Part shown: positions 46,382-56,480 of the stretch, piece by piece
Layout: every line of letters begins with the position of its first letter
Numbering within the stretch: the stretch's first letter is position 1
DNA from: Leptura quadrifasciata
Lineage: Eukaryota; Arthropoda; Insecta; Coleoptera; Cerambycidae
Direction: 5' to 3'
Assembly (NCBI GenBank): GCA_963675555.1
Contig: OY776675.1
Coordinates: 53,919,513-53,983,512 of the forward strand
DNA length: 64,000 nucleotides
Made by a program: the position numbers and the translations under genes
The notes under the pieces: model-generated
The model's database searches: none
What the model saw: the letters and a program-made list of their open reading frames with translations, nothing else
What the model was told of the DNA's origin: nothing

Positions 46382-46559
46382 TTTAGAGGAGGATAGACAA
46401 TATTGAAAACCCCAAAAAGGTGAAGGTAATATATATAAATACTTTTTAACGGATCCGCTTTCATAGTTAAGTGATATGGCATCTTATTCAGTATATTACA
46501 AATCAACCATAATATTACAGAATAATAAATTAGCATCATTTTAAATTGATAATAATAAG

Positions 46560-47900
46560 ATTTATTAGTACAATGAATACTAAAAGTTAATTTTTAATGT
46601 GGGGAACCACTTACAAAGAAATAAAAGGAAGTAATGTTCCATAGTCTCTATGTGCCTCAGTCATTTTAAAGTTAAAGATCAGTCTAAATACTCATTTTCG
46701 TCCTATAAGGATTCTAATAACAGTCGGTGATTAACCCCATACTATAATACTATAAAAGAGATATGGATATATCATTGCATAATAAATGTTACGCAAATAT
46801 TCCTTAAATATGTTCTATTTTAATGAGGAAATAGCATGCAGAGAACTATTAATTTTTCTAGGTTACTGATCTATCTGATCATTTCACGTTAGCTGTGAAT
46901 CTAAAAATGTACCTAAAAATTTAACAGACCTAGATGGTTTAATATTTAAAATCAGCAAAAGTTGTTATTCTAGGAAAAAATAAGTACAATCTGTTTTGGT
47001 AATATCTAAAATTAAACCACGTTTTTCTACAATATATTCGATGCGGAAACTATGACATATGTATCATCTGCATGCATGGTAACTTTTCCTTTCATATGAG
47101 ATAAGATATCATTAACACGTAGTGAACATGAACTGGTCTCAGCACAATGTCTTTTGAGACTTCTAAATTAATATAATGAATACTTGATGTAATATATTGA
47201 CTACTATTAGTCTATCAGAAGGATAGGATATATAAAACCCAATTATGGAATGTATTCCTAAATCCCAAATAATATTTCAGATTGAAATACGAACTGTATC
47301 AAATACCCGACTAAGGTCAACAGTTAAACTTAGTGGAGTGGCCCTTATCCAATTCATTATGAATATATTGTAGAAACTGATTGGTTGCAGTGTCTGCAGA
47401 TCGATTTTCACAAAATTTGTAACAATTATTCAAGAATATGTTCATTTTATTATAAACATCATTCTCAATATTTTAGAAATATGCTAAGTATAGATATGTC
47501 TATAATTGTCCTTTTCGAAATCACTGTGTTTTCTAAAACTGGTACTACTGTGGCTATTTTCAGACAAGATGAGAAAGTACCTGTACGTAGATAAATTGGC
47601 TGTGCAAGCAACTAACTCGTTATATTACTGTTAGAGAATTGGTTTGCCTAAAATTATTTATATTGGTAATTACATCACCAGGTAATATAGGTTCAGCGAA
47701 AAAACTGTTTAGTAGCATCGAATCATGTGTGGATTTCTGAAACAATTCGTCTAAAATATGTTCAGCTAGCTCAGTTGACACTATTGTGGCAAAGTAAGAT
47801 GCAAAAATCTCAGTTATTTGCTTAGTGTCTTGTAATATGGTAGCATTTTCTAGCATTCTAATATCGTTTTTATTTAAGTTTGTAGCGAACTTTTTCAAAT
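46560..47900 (-). mobile_element. LINE RT part, minus strand, degenerate
   Basis: The frame from 47898 reads IFASYFATIVSTELAEHILD and ILPGDVITNINNFRQTNS, the region just before RT. Decayed frames then carry RTIIDISILSIFLKY (motif 1/2-like) near 47510 and MHADDTYVIVSA (HADD near 47063-47074). The C-terminal region fades near 46650. It forms one LINE with the endonuclease at 48960-49740, interrupted by a SINE and an inverted PLE. Confidence 0.75.
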
Positions 47901-48134
47901 TTCTTTTAGTTTGTTATGGGCATTATCTATTTTATTTCTCAAATTTTCCTTTGCTGCTATACTAATGCTAATTTGAAGTGCCTTTTTTGCTTTGATAGGA
48001 ATTGTATAAATAATTCACCACTACTTAAGTTTTTGGACAGCCAGAGAAGGTTTTTCAACTTTCAACTGTTCACTTCATTTTATTCTTTGCATGCGATTAC
48101 AGGGCAACTTAGATCAAGACTATGCATAATTATA

Positions 48135-48351
48135 AATAATAATAAATAAACACCACAGAAACTAGACAACCCCCAATTCCAGAAGCCAGGGCTTGTGCGG
48201 AAGGGGGTTACACATTGAAAAAACGCGGACATACAACCATTTCCTCCGACAGTGCCAGTGTCGGAGCCAGGATTCGAACCTGGTGGTGCGATGTCCGTGT
48301 GATTAATCGCGATTGCCACCTCGCGCCTTAACCCACTCGGCTATCGACCAG
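48135..48351 (-). mobile_element. tRNA-derived SINE, complete (family 1, copy 3)
   Basis: The only uninterrupted copy. On the minus strand it starts TGGTCGATAGCCGAGTGGGT (A box, complement of 48329-48344), has B box GGTTCGAATCCTGG (complement of 48267-48280) and a tRNA-unrelated body, and ends in a TTATTTATTATTATT-like tail at 48130-48150. The head resembles a class II (Leu/Ser-like) tRNA, but the fold beyond the boxes is not tRNA. A local CAGTGTCGGAG/CAGTGCCAGTG slippage duplication is present near 48251. Confidence 0.88.
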
Positions 48352-48556
48352 ATTATATTGATAAAATTGTTGAATTCTGTATTGATATTTCTCTCGTAGA
48401 TATCATCCCAGCAATTTAATTGGATAAGGTTTCTAAATGTGATCAAGTTGGATTTTAAAGTATGTTTAGAAAATACGAAATTATCAGTAGTCTTGAGGTT
48501 ATATTTAAATAGGAAAATACTTTATAACCCAAGACCTACTGAATTTCTCAGTGAGC

Positions 48557-48962
48557 ATCTGTGAACCTCCTTCAACTTTTATGGTGTGCAATCCTATTTA
48601 AGGAGACAACCCTACGCTGGGTCTTTTACTAAACGCCAAAACATTTATACACTACACTCGAATACATTACTCGACTCGCGTTTCGCTAATCATGATAGCA
48701 TCACCAAGAGATGATTTAAATTGAAAATCAGTTTTACTAATCTCTTGATGATTCTAACATCGTTGCCGAAACGCGCATCGAGAGGTGTATTTGATTGTAA
48801 TGTTCAAATGTTTTGGAGTTTTATAACAGTGGTTTTTAGACACCAAAGATATTGATTTGTGAAAGTTAGCCTTCATGCGAAACACCTCCACTGTCAGAGT
48901 CCGATTGCCTCCTTAAACAGAACTGCGCACCATGAAAGTTGAAGGAGGTTCTCAGATGCCCT
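48557..48962. mobile_element. Inverted PLE-like terminus inside the LINE
   Basis: Outer ends are inverted copies (GCATCTGTGAACCTCCTTCA at 48557; complement at 48943-48962). Inner arms 48648-48712 and 48742-48820 also pair, each containing a CGAAACGCG or TTTCGCG block beside a hairpin, as in PLE termini. There is no coding capacity. It lies between the endonuclease and RT halves of the minus-strand LINE. Confidence 0.6.
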
Positions 48963-49740
48963 TGTTTGCATTCTAATCATCAATATTTGAGGAGGTCACA
49001 CGTCATGTTGTCAACTGTACAATTAGTAACCATGTAGTTTATGGCAGTCTGTGAGGATGAAGTTACCCTAGTTGGTTCTACTGATGTTAGCTTTAGTTTA
49101 AATTAATCAAATTATCAGCGAGAATGACTTTTATGTTTGTGTTTGTTAAATAGTCTATATCCAGGCCTACACATAAAACTATCTAAACAAAAACTAACTT
49201 AAGATTGTAGTCCGATTATTAAAGGATACATTAGTATCTCGATTGAGAAGTCTGGAGCATGTAATTATACAAAATTTGAAGTCATCTGACAGCATTCCAT
49301 TTAAATGATCAATATTTTTAATTCTTAGAATATTGTTATTAATACAAATTGTTGGTTTCTGCAAAATTTAGAGATCAAAAGGAAACTATTGTCTAATATT
49401 GATTGCAATTCAAACTCAGAATTCCAATATTCGGTAATGCATAATAGTTTTTATTAGACATAAGTAAATTGATAAGATATGTCTTATTTCTCATATATTA
49501 AACATCTACATGGGTAATTTTACATCACAGTGGTTTGCTGCTGGTATTTTGATTTCCAGTGTTATGCTTTAATGTAAAAGAAATTAAATTAACACTAATT
49601 TAAGCATAAAGTAATAGCTCCTGGTGCCACCTTTTCCACCAATGCTAAAGCGCTGTGATTTACAAGGGTCTCATTGTTTGAAACAGTACTATCTTGTTTA
49701 AAGTTGTATTTTCCTTGCGTATTATGTGCTGAACTATATC
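48960..49740 (-). pseudogene. LINE endonuclease domain, minus strand, degenerate
   Basis: Readable blocks on the minus strand: CITEYWNSEFELQSILDNSF with LLISKFCRNQQF near 49440-49340, PDFSIEILMYPL near 49245, and INFKLKLTSVEPTRV with TSSSQTAINYMVTNCTVDNM near 49110-49000. These are the start (xxTEHW), middle and end of the LINE endonuclease. Many stops. About 205 bp of it (48935-49140), including the PLE end, is duplicated at 51585-51800. Confidence 0.7.
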
Positions 49741-49742
49741 TC

Positions 49743-50009
49743 CTAAGCTTGTCTACACTTTAGTTTGTGTTTAAATTTTTTGCATCCATATTTCTTTTTT
49801 TTTTTACAAGTATTGCAACTTTTTTGTAGTTCACCTATTTTTTCTTCAAGACGTTGCTTATTCTTCTTTAATATTCTATAATTTTCTTCAGTTTTATGAA
49901 TAATCTGTTTTAATGTTATATTTTTCAATTTCCTTTCTCTAGTTCCAGAGTATCTTGGCGTGTTGTTTCTTTTTGTTTGCTTGACAACAAATAATTCTTG
50001 CTTCGCCAA
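49743..50009 (-). pseudogene. Lys-rich coiled-coil-like frame, possible LINE ORF1 end
   Basis: 88 codons, strongly basic. A heptad-like KTEENYRILKKNKQRLEEKI stretch is followed by CNTCKKKKKYGCKKFKHKLK. It lies directly upstream (in minus-strand sense) of the LINE endonuclease. That position and composition suit the tail of an ORF1-type RNA-binding protein, but sequence identity is not established. Confidence 0.35.
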
Positions 50010-50199
50010 TTATTTGTACTAATACGATAATTCTTTCCAGACATGGCATATTGCACTTGCATTTAACTTATTTAACATTTGTAAATTTATTGTTATAAAG
50101 TAATTTAATAAAAGATATAAATTTATTGGTATCGTTATCTTCTTTCAATTACAAATGTTTTTGAATAAAATTTGTATACACTTGTATGAATTAATTTTG

Positions 50200-50440
50200 T
50201 AGAATAATTATAAATATTCAAAAGAATAGTTACAATACGCACTTGGTTTATTGTTTCATTAGTTTTGTTCAGATTTCTCTGACATATGTTTCGGCCTTGC
50301 GACCATTATCAAAGAGTCTTAAAAACTTTGATAATGGTCGCAAAGACGAAACATATGTCAGAGAAATCTGAACAAAACTAATGAAACAATAAACCAAGTG
50401 CGTATTGCAACTATTCTTTTGAATATTTATAATTATTCTA
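50200..50440. repeat. Near-perfect ~240-bp PLE-type palindrome
   Basis: Arms 50200-50315 and 50326-50440 pair almost completely around a 10-nt centre. Each arm holds CTTTGATAATGGTCGCAA...GACGAAACATATGTC or its complement (plus copy at 50326-50359), which has the hairpin-GAAAC-palindrome-GUC layout of PLE hammerhead-like termini. No coding sequence, so it appears to be a snap-back terminus alone. Confidence 0.85.
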
Positions 50441-50444
50441 TTGA

Positions 50445-51265
50445 ATATGTTTCATCAAGAACCTACCGCAGATTCCATCCAATTAATTAATTTTGAGTCC
50501 AATTTAATAAAATTATGCAAGTATTCTTATTATCTGTGATTTCGTAAAATTATACCGATGGTATAAAATGGCAAACTATAAAATTATACTAAACTCTTAT
50601 CTGCAGCTGCATTAATAAAACAATTGCTCCCAAATCAGAGTTCTCGTCCTTTTCATGTAGAGCCTTCATTTATGCATTTTAATTTCAGACAATTACCGTT
50701 TATTGTACGTTACACTCAGCCACCTCTTTTGTCTTGCGCTTGAATACTTTAATCCTAGACTATCGTTTTTTAAAAAATAAATTAGCTCAACTATAGTACA
50801 TTTAAAAAAGGTAACGAGTTTTTAAATGTGACTTCATCCTCTTAGATAGATCCGATTAATTCATTGCCAGTGAAAATAATATATTACCAAAGAAATGGAA
50901 TATAAATTTTTTATTTTTATACAGCAAAACACTGTGCCATTGGTCAATTAATAATTTAAGTAATAAATAACGCGACAGAAAATTATTTAATAAGTTCACG
51001 ATACTATTAATGTTTACTTGCAATTAAAATATGTACAATTTGTCAGTTGTAATTGTAAGAGTAAATATTGCTAATTGGATCTAAAACAATTCAATTCCAA
51101 GTTCAGTTCGAAGAATGAAAAAGATACATATTTTATATTCATGAATTTTAATATTCTGTGAGATAAAATCCTGCTTATACTTCAAATGGTGAAGAAAAAG
51201 CACAATAGAATCCATAAAATGTATTCACTTGTATGAAAATAAAGTTCACAATTATTAAAAACAAG
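50445..51265. other. AT-rich interval, nothing recognised
   Basis: No supportable feature. Confidence 0.35.
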
Positions 51266-51267
51266 GC

Positions 51268-51344
51268 GATTTTTTTAAATCGTTTATTTAACGTCGACCT
51301 ATTTCCGCTACCAAGGCCAATCACCGACGCCAGGGGATAAGCTC
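51268..51344 (-). mobile_element. 5S-SINE 3' end, left part of a split copy
   Basis: CGTTTATTTAACGTCGACCT then ATTTCCGCTACCAAGGCC matches the 3' region of the SINEs at 39.3 and 43.5 kb. The SINE resumes at about 52694. Confidence 0.75.
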
Positions 51345-52693
51345 ATCAGTGTCTGTGTAGGTGTTAAAGAATACGCCAAAACCCTCGATGAAATTTAGAA
51401 ACTGTAACAAAATCCGCATGAAAAGCGTGCTTCACGTAAAAACGCCGTTGGAAAAGGTTTTTATACATCAGCTCTACGGAGCGTTTTTTATGCCAAAATA
51501 TCAGAAAGTCACCAAGGAGTGTAATTTTAGAAAGTATTGGGGACGTAATGTCGCCCGGACCACAAAATTTAGAAAGTATAATAGAACTGCGCACCATGAA
51601 AGTTGAAGGAGGTTCTCAGATGCTCTTGTTTGCATTCTAATCATCAATATTTGAGGAAGTCACGTCATATTGTCATCTGTACAATTAGTAACCATGTAGT
51701 CTATGGCAGTCTGTGAGGATGAAGTTACCCTAGTTGGTTCTACTGATGTTAGCTTTAGTTTAAATTAATCAATTTATTAGTGAGAATGAGTTTTATGTTT
51801 GAGTTGTGTAGGTGTTAAGGAACACGCCAAAACCCTCGATGAACTTTAGAAACTGTATCAAAGTCCGCATGAAAAGCATGCTTCGCGTAAAAACGCCGTT
51901 GGAAGAGGTTTTTATACATTAAAACAAGTTTTTGCTCTACGGAGCGTTTTTTATGCCAAAATATCAGAAACTCACCAAGGATTGTAATTTTAGAAAGTAT
52001 ACGAAATGTCACTGCACGGGGACGTAATGTCGCCCCGACCACAAAATTTAGAAAGTATAACGAAAACCGACTTTTGAACTGCAACTCATGCGTTGCGTTA
52101 AATATGAGGACAAGTTATCCAGTCTCTAATCAAAGTGTTTCAAGAGTTTTAGCGAAAATAGCCCTTAGCGTCGAAGGTGCCCTATCATTTTCTAGCAGTC
52201 AATTTTGACGGGAAAATAATGGGTAATTCGGTGTCAGAAAAGCATAGTTACCATGTACTCAGAACGTGCATGAGACCGCCTTGCCTGAACGTATGAATTT
52301 ATAATTGCCATTGAATCTTTTTGGGTAATCGTTAACTATAAACCGCACATTGGATGGAAGTTGGTTATATTATGAGTCGTTTCGTTCCTCACTGTGTGTT
52401 GTACACGGACAAGACTATAGTTTGTCAATACATTTTTCTTGAACGTTTTTGTGAAACATATTTTTTTAAAAGATTTATTATATATATTTTTGAACTTTAT
52501 ATTGTCTTTTTCTTGCGCTTTCAAGTTCAGTTAAGCAAAAACGAAACAGTAAGTATAAATCTTGTATTATTCTCCATCTGAAACAGTCGTTTTGAACCCT
52601 TCTTTGTAAACGTTTAATATCCATTTTGGAAAGTATAATAAAACTCCTTCAAACGCGTAAAGATGGATCGTTCACATAGGTACTGGGACCTCT
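51345..52693 (+). repeat. Repeat X, copy 2, inserted in a 5S-SINE
   Basis: Inverted homologue of 43804-44940. The beginning (GTGTAGGTGTTAA...AACCCTCGATGAA) occurs twice, at 51357-51583 and 51807-52070, separated by 222 bp copied from the LINE/PLE junction of 48935-49140. TTTAGAAAGTATA-like motifs recur near 51530, 51572, 51990, 52045 and 52626. No recognised coding frame. Confidence 0.7.
51585..51800 (-). repeat. Duplicate of the LINE/PLE junction at 48935-49140
   Basis: Shares AGAACTGCGCACCATGAAAG, AGTTGAAGGAGGTTCTCAGA and the downstream endonuclease-derived CTGATGTTAGCTTTAGTTTA with 48935-49140 at high identity. Because it spans the boundary between PLE arm and LINE, it derives from an already chimeric locus. 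Confidence 0.8.
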
Positions 52694-52870
52694 AACCTGG
52701 AAATTTTGCCGAACCACCACAGTTTGTCATGGGGTAGGGATCTTTAACGTGCTCACATCGTAGATACACGGAACCCACAGTTTTACATCTCTTTCGAAAG
52801 ATGGTGACGCGAGCAGACCCGCTCATCTACTATATCTCATCGACTACGAGGTGACTTAGGTACTTGAAAA
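52694..52870 (-). mobile_element. 5S-SINE, right part of a split copy
   Basis: Retains GGAAATTTTGCCGAACC, GGGTAGGGATCTTTAACGTG and TTTACATCTCTTTCGAAAGA, parallel to the other two SINE copies but more diverged. Confidence 0.65.
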
Positions 52871-53869
52871 CAATGTCCGGTATATGAATACAGTTTGGGT
52901 ATATTTGACAGTGGCCATATTAACTTAACAATTGAGTATAACCCACTATAATTAGCTCGCAAGACACTTACATAAATATAGGAATATAATGTGAAAATCA
53001 ATTATATTTAAGTTGATATTAGTTTATTATTAATTTGTTTTTCTTTTAAAATGTAAAGTGCCTACTCTAATGTTACACAACAGTCACTTCGTGAAATGAA
53101 ATAGGTTGGTCTCCAAAGTGTACGATTGTTCCCTAAAATGTGGTTGCTCACAAGAGCACTTAGTATTCTCTAATAATTTTAGGTATCTCCAGAGAAAGTA
53201 AATGAGGTGGTTGGGACCAAACGAACTCAGTGGCTGGGCAAATGTTTCTGCTCTTGTGAATTTGCAGAAATGATAATCGTTGCTTATCAGAGGAAAAAAG
53301 TGTGCTTTTTATTAGTTTCCTTTTCGAAGAAAATTTAAAAAACCTATTTTTGCGTCGCTGAAGCACTTATGTCACATAAACTCTACCTAGCAAGTTATCT
53401 TTGTCAGAAAAAGATATTTACTTCTCCGATATATACCCACATAAGAAACTGCAATGTCCACATCCATCTATAGACTTGCCGTTATAATTTATTTAAGCGA
53501 AAACATCAATTAATTTTTGTTCTGTTTTATTTATTACTATTGGAACAGGCATTGCTTTGCAGCTTATGTTCAGAATAAATCTTTGTTTTATCTATATAAT
53601 TACTTAGATCTAACTCATCCTAACTATACATAATTGATGGTTTTATAACCATAATATTCTCGGATTGAAGTGAAATCAATATAAAATATACTTCAAAAAC
53701 TAATCAATATATGTTACTATTTGTGTAATTAATTATCTTTTCTAATATATCATATATAAATCAATTATAACGTACCTTGCTAAAACATCAACCTGTTTTA
53801 AAACGCTTTTATTAGCTCATTTTCTGTGACCGTGAGGAATCTTGCAATTAAAATTTCAACTAGTTATAA
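52871..53869. other. AT-rich interval, nothing recognised
   Basis: No supportable feature. Confidence 0.35.
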
Positions 53870-53916
53870 TTAAGTTAGGACTTTGAAATTTTGCACACGC
53901 GTATAAATTCGGTGAC

Positions 53917-53929
53917 AATACCTAATATC
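53917..53929. repeat. 13-bp TSD, left (retrozyme locus 2)
   Basis: AATACCTAATATC is repeated at 54504-54516. The first four bases might belong to the element end, so the certain duplication is 9-13 bp. Confidence 0.85.
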
Positions 53930-54503
53930 TTGTAATTCAGCGCTCGACGGGGCACATAGCCCGGAGAGTAGCTGTTGGTTGCAGTCTGGTTACGTTCCTT
54001 ATAGTAAAATAAGGATTTTATAGAGAAGTTTGCGACTAAAAATATTATGTTTTAATATTCCGCACTCTAAAAGCACATTTGAACTATGCTAAGCCCAGTC
54101 AGACTATTTATTTTTCGATTGCAACAGACACTGGACCGCTAGATGGCGCCTGCTGACTATTTTACATGTCATGTACTAAATGGTCAAATGATTCCTGTGT
54201 CGGTCGTCACATGCCTACCTTGCACTGACGAGAGCCAACAGCTCGAAACTGCAGTCTGCAAATGGTGTGTGACGACTGGCACGAGAACTCCTTTAAGTAG
54301 GATCAGTCTTTCGGCTGATGTTTGTTGCAATCGAAGCATTAGCGTTTTAATGGTAATATGCAATTATTACACTTAACGCGCCAGGCTTGTAACTTGTAAT
54401 TCAGCGCTCGGCGGGGAACATAGCCCGGAGAGTAGCTGTTGGTTGCAGTCAGGTTAAAATAAGGATTTTATAGAGGAGTTTGCGACTAAAAATATTATGT
54501 TTT
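53930..54503 (+). mobile_element. Retrozyme-like element, permuted tandem (locus 2)
   Basis: A 464-bp unit is present 1.24 times. 53930-54055 (TTGTAATTCAGCGCTCG...AATATTATG) is repeated at 54394-54503 with a 13-bp deletion. One hammerhead ribozyme lies between the repeats. TSD-bracketed and without coding capacity. The unit also holds CTAGATGGCGCC (54141) and GCAATCGAAGCATTAGCG (54332), conserved with locus 1. The permuted more-than-one-unit structure is what reverse transcription of a circular 464-nt RNA past one full turn would leave. It inserted into an ATGGCGG-containing repeat. Confidence 0.88.
54200..54280 (+). ncRNA. Type I hammerhead ribozyme, core intact (copy C)
   Basis: Core: CUGACGA (54225-54231), stem II GAGC-CAACA-GCUC (54232-54244), GAAA (54245-54248), minimal stem III in ACUGCAGU (54248-54255), cleavage triplet GUC (54254-54256), so cutting is expected after 54256. 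Stem I: UUGCA (54220-54224) pairs perfectly with UGCAA (54257-54261). After an internal loop, CGGUCGUC (54201-54208) pairs with GACGACUG (54271-54278) with one G-U. All invariant residues are present and stem I is the best preserved of the three copies. The 2-bp stem III implies cleavage mainly as a dimer or in tandem transcripts. Confidence 0.9.
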
Positions 54504-54516
54504 AATACCTAATATC
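54504..54516. repeat. 13-bp TSD, right (retrozyme locus 2)
   Basis: Exact repeat of 53917-53929. Confidence 0.85.
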
Positions 54517-54845
54517 GTTCTAAATCCAATATAGCGGACGCCCGAAGATGGCGGATTACCTTTTCTTCGCAACTCCTTTGATATGGATCAAGTGAAAGGA
54601 TTTTGATTAGTACAATAGAATAAACTATGTGACGTCATTATAAACTTAATATGGCGGACGCCCCAAGATGGCAGATATCTTTATTCTTCACTACCCCCTT
54701 GTTATGAATTTCGAATACATATAACATTTAATAACAATGTTCATATTACCCAAGGACTATTGACACAACTTCTACAGCATATTTTCATGCTCAAAGCTTT
54801 TGTTTTAACCATCTATATAAATATTTTTTTCCTTTTATTTGTGTT
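54517..54845. repeat. ATGGCGG dispersed repeat
   Basis: Contains AATATAGCGGACGCCCGAAG, ATGGCGGATTACC and AATATGGCGGACGCCCCAAG. With the left flank at 53870-53929 (ACTTTGAAATTTTGCACACG) it parallels the repeat at 60.88-61.26 kb. It was split by the retrozyme insertion. Confidence 0.65.
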
Positions 54846-55307
54846 TTCTACAACGTGTATTATCCTCTTCAAAATAAAATCACCGAGTCTACAAAATAAT
54901 AGAATTATTGGAAAAAAGTCTCTGCGCCTGTGACGTTTACGTCAAAGGAACAGTCAAAGGTTATTTTTTACAAGTAATATAAATCGGAATAACCACAGAG
55001 ATAATTTTGCTGACGTTTTGGAAAGTAGTCTCTTTCCTTTTTCAAAGTTTTTTCGAAGAACTCTTATTTGTTGTGTATGTTAAATACACAGCTTTAAGAT
55101 TCTGTATATGTTATTTCCATAGATACTTACTAATTACACACAACTGATGATATTTTCTTTTAGATAATGCTGAGTTTGTTAAGTTCCTCTGTTAACATTG
55201 GTAGCCGGGTTGTACAAATATCTACAGAACAATTAACGCATTTATCTTCAGTTAATAAGATTATTGCTGATTCTTTAATTTCTCTTTTTTGTTATCTGCC
55301 TCTTTTG

Positions 55308-55559
55308 TTAAAATTTTTGCGAGTCCCAGTTTATTCTATGTTCGTTTTCCCAAGCATGTTCCCAAATCTTTGATTTCCGAATTTCATTCTTTCTAATGTA
55401 ATTCTTGTGCTCATCCAACCTCACACTGAAAGGTCTGGATGACTCACCTACATAACATTTATAACATCCGCACGGGATATTATAAATACAGTATTTTGAA
55501 TTCTGCTCCCGGTTTATCGGTTTTGTTTTTGTTAAAATAAATCTCAAAGTGTTCCCCAT
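55308..55559 (-). pseudogene. PLE GIY-YIG endonuclease
   Basis: Reads YCIYNIPCGCYKCYVGESSR, PFSVRLDEHKNYIR, KIWEHAWENEHRIN: the PLE version of GIY-YIG (YxIPC...CYVGxTxR...RLxEH) with the CxC/C and H residues typical of the group. Catalytic-type Arg in SSRPFSVRL and the HAWE block are present. The frame breaks after WDSQKF, although the C-terminal NESRISNN-like remainder is partly readable to about 55165. Confidence 0.9.
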
Positions 55560-56002
55560 TTGAAATATCGTCCTAACATCAAATTTGACACCTATACGGC
55601 GTAGCTTCTCCGATAGTCCGTATACATAAGGAATAGTTGCTATATAATGAGGTTCAGATTTTTGCCGTACCTGATTGTTCCTATTTTCAACATTTATGAA
55701 AACTATATCAACAAATGCTTCAGGGTATTGATTTTGTACTAGAACCTCTTCGATAAATGTTTTCTCGTTATTTAATATTTCATTATTAGATGAAATTATT
55801 TTGGCCCTATCGTATAAACATTTTACAAAGTCCCTTTTAACATTTATTGATTGATTTGAGTTAAAATTTAGATATCTATTAGTATGTGTTGGTTTTCTAT
55901 AGACGCTTGTTTCAATTGTATTATTTATCCTTTTAATTAAAACATCTAAAAACTATCCTAATACATCCTACTTTCTACTTCTAATGTGAATTTAATAGAC
56001 GG

Positions 56003-56479
56003 TTACTTACTACTTATATTTTCTAAAAAACTAACTAGTAAATCAATACCATTAGGCCAAATTGCAAAGATGTCGTCAACATATCTCCACCAGACAACCG
56101 GTTTGTTTATACAATTTTGAACATGTGTGTTCTCAAAATACTCCATAAATATGTTGCTTAACACTGATGATAATGGAGACCCCATTGCCATACCAAGATC
56201 CCGCTGATAGAACTCATTTTCCAATTTTATACACATTGTTAGTAGTTCCATTATGCTATTTACACTTAATTTAGTTTTAGTTTCCAAATTATTATCATTC
56301 AGCAACCTATCTTTAACAATTATTAAGGTTTCATCTACCGGAACATTGCTAAAAAGACTAACTACATCAAAATTAACTATAAGGTGTGATTCGTGAATAT
56401 CGTTTTCATAAATTTTTTCTATAAAGTGTTTACTATTTTTAATATATGAATCGGAAATACCGATCGGTAAATAATACAA
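56003..56479 (-). pseudogene. PLE reverse transcriptase, central part
   Basis: 158 codons: LIVNFDVVSLFSNVPVDETL (motif A region, catalytic Asp), ENEFYQRDLGMAMGSPLSSV then LSNIFMEYFE (motif B) and WWRYVDDIFAIWP (motif C, YVDD at 56072-56083). These motifs are specific to the Penelope group. N-terminal fingers are absent, and it ends where the head-to-head copy begins. Confidence 0.93.
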
Positions 56480-56480
56480 T

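Larger units (their letters stand above)
54850..56480 (-). mobile_element. Penelope-like element (PLE), minus-strand copy
   Basis: RT and GIY-YIG endonuclease in the PLE order (RT first) on the minus strand, then a non-coding terminal repeat at 54860-55140 with the PLE hairpin (55011-55048). Starts at 56480, where it meets a second, plus-strand copy head to head. The linker between RT and endonuclease (55990-55560) has stops but reads KPTHTNRYLNFNSNQS and IPYVYGLSEKLRRIGVKFDV. The N-terminal RT region is missing. Confidence 0.92.

Noticed and set aside
48250..48351. tRNA gene (A and B boxes in correct order).
   Set aside because: Only the pol III boxes are kept. A shared non-tRNA body and tail in three copies identify a SINE.
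55011..55048. Confident hammerhead call for the PLE terminus.
   Set aside because: The first core box and the GAAA are altered in this copy (AAAAAGG, CCAAAACGTC), so it is only reported as a hammerhead-like remnant.
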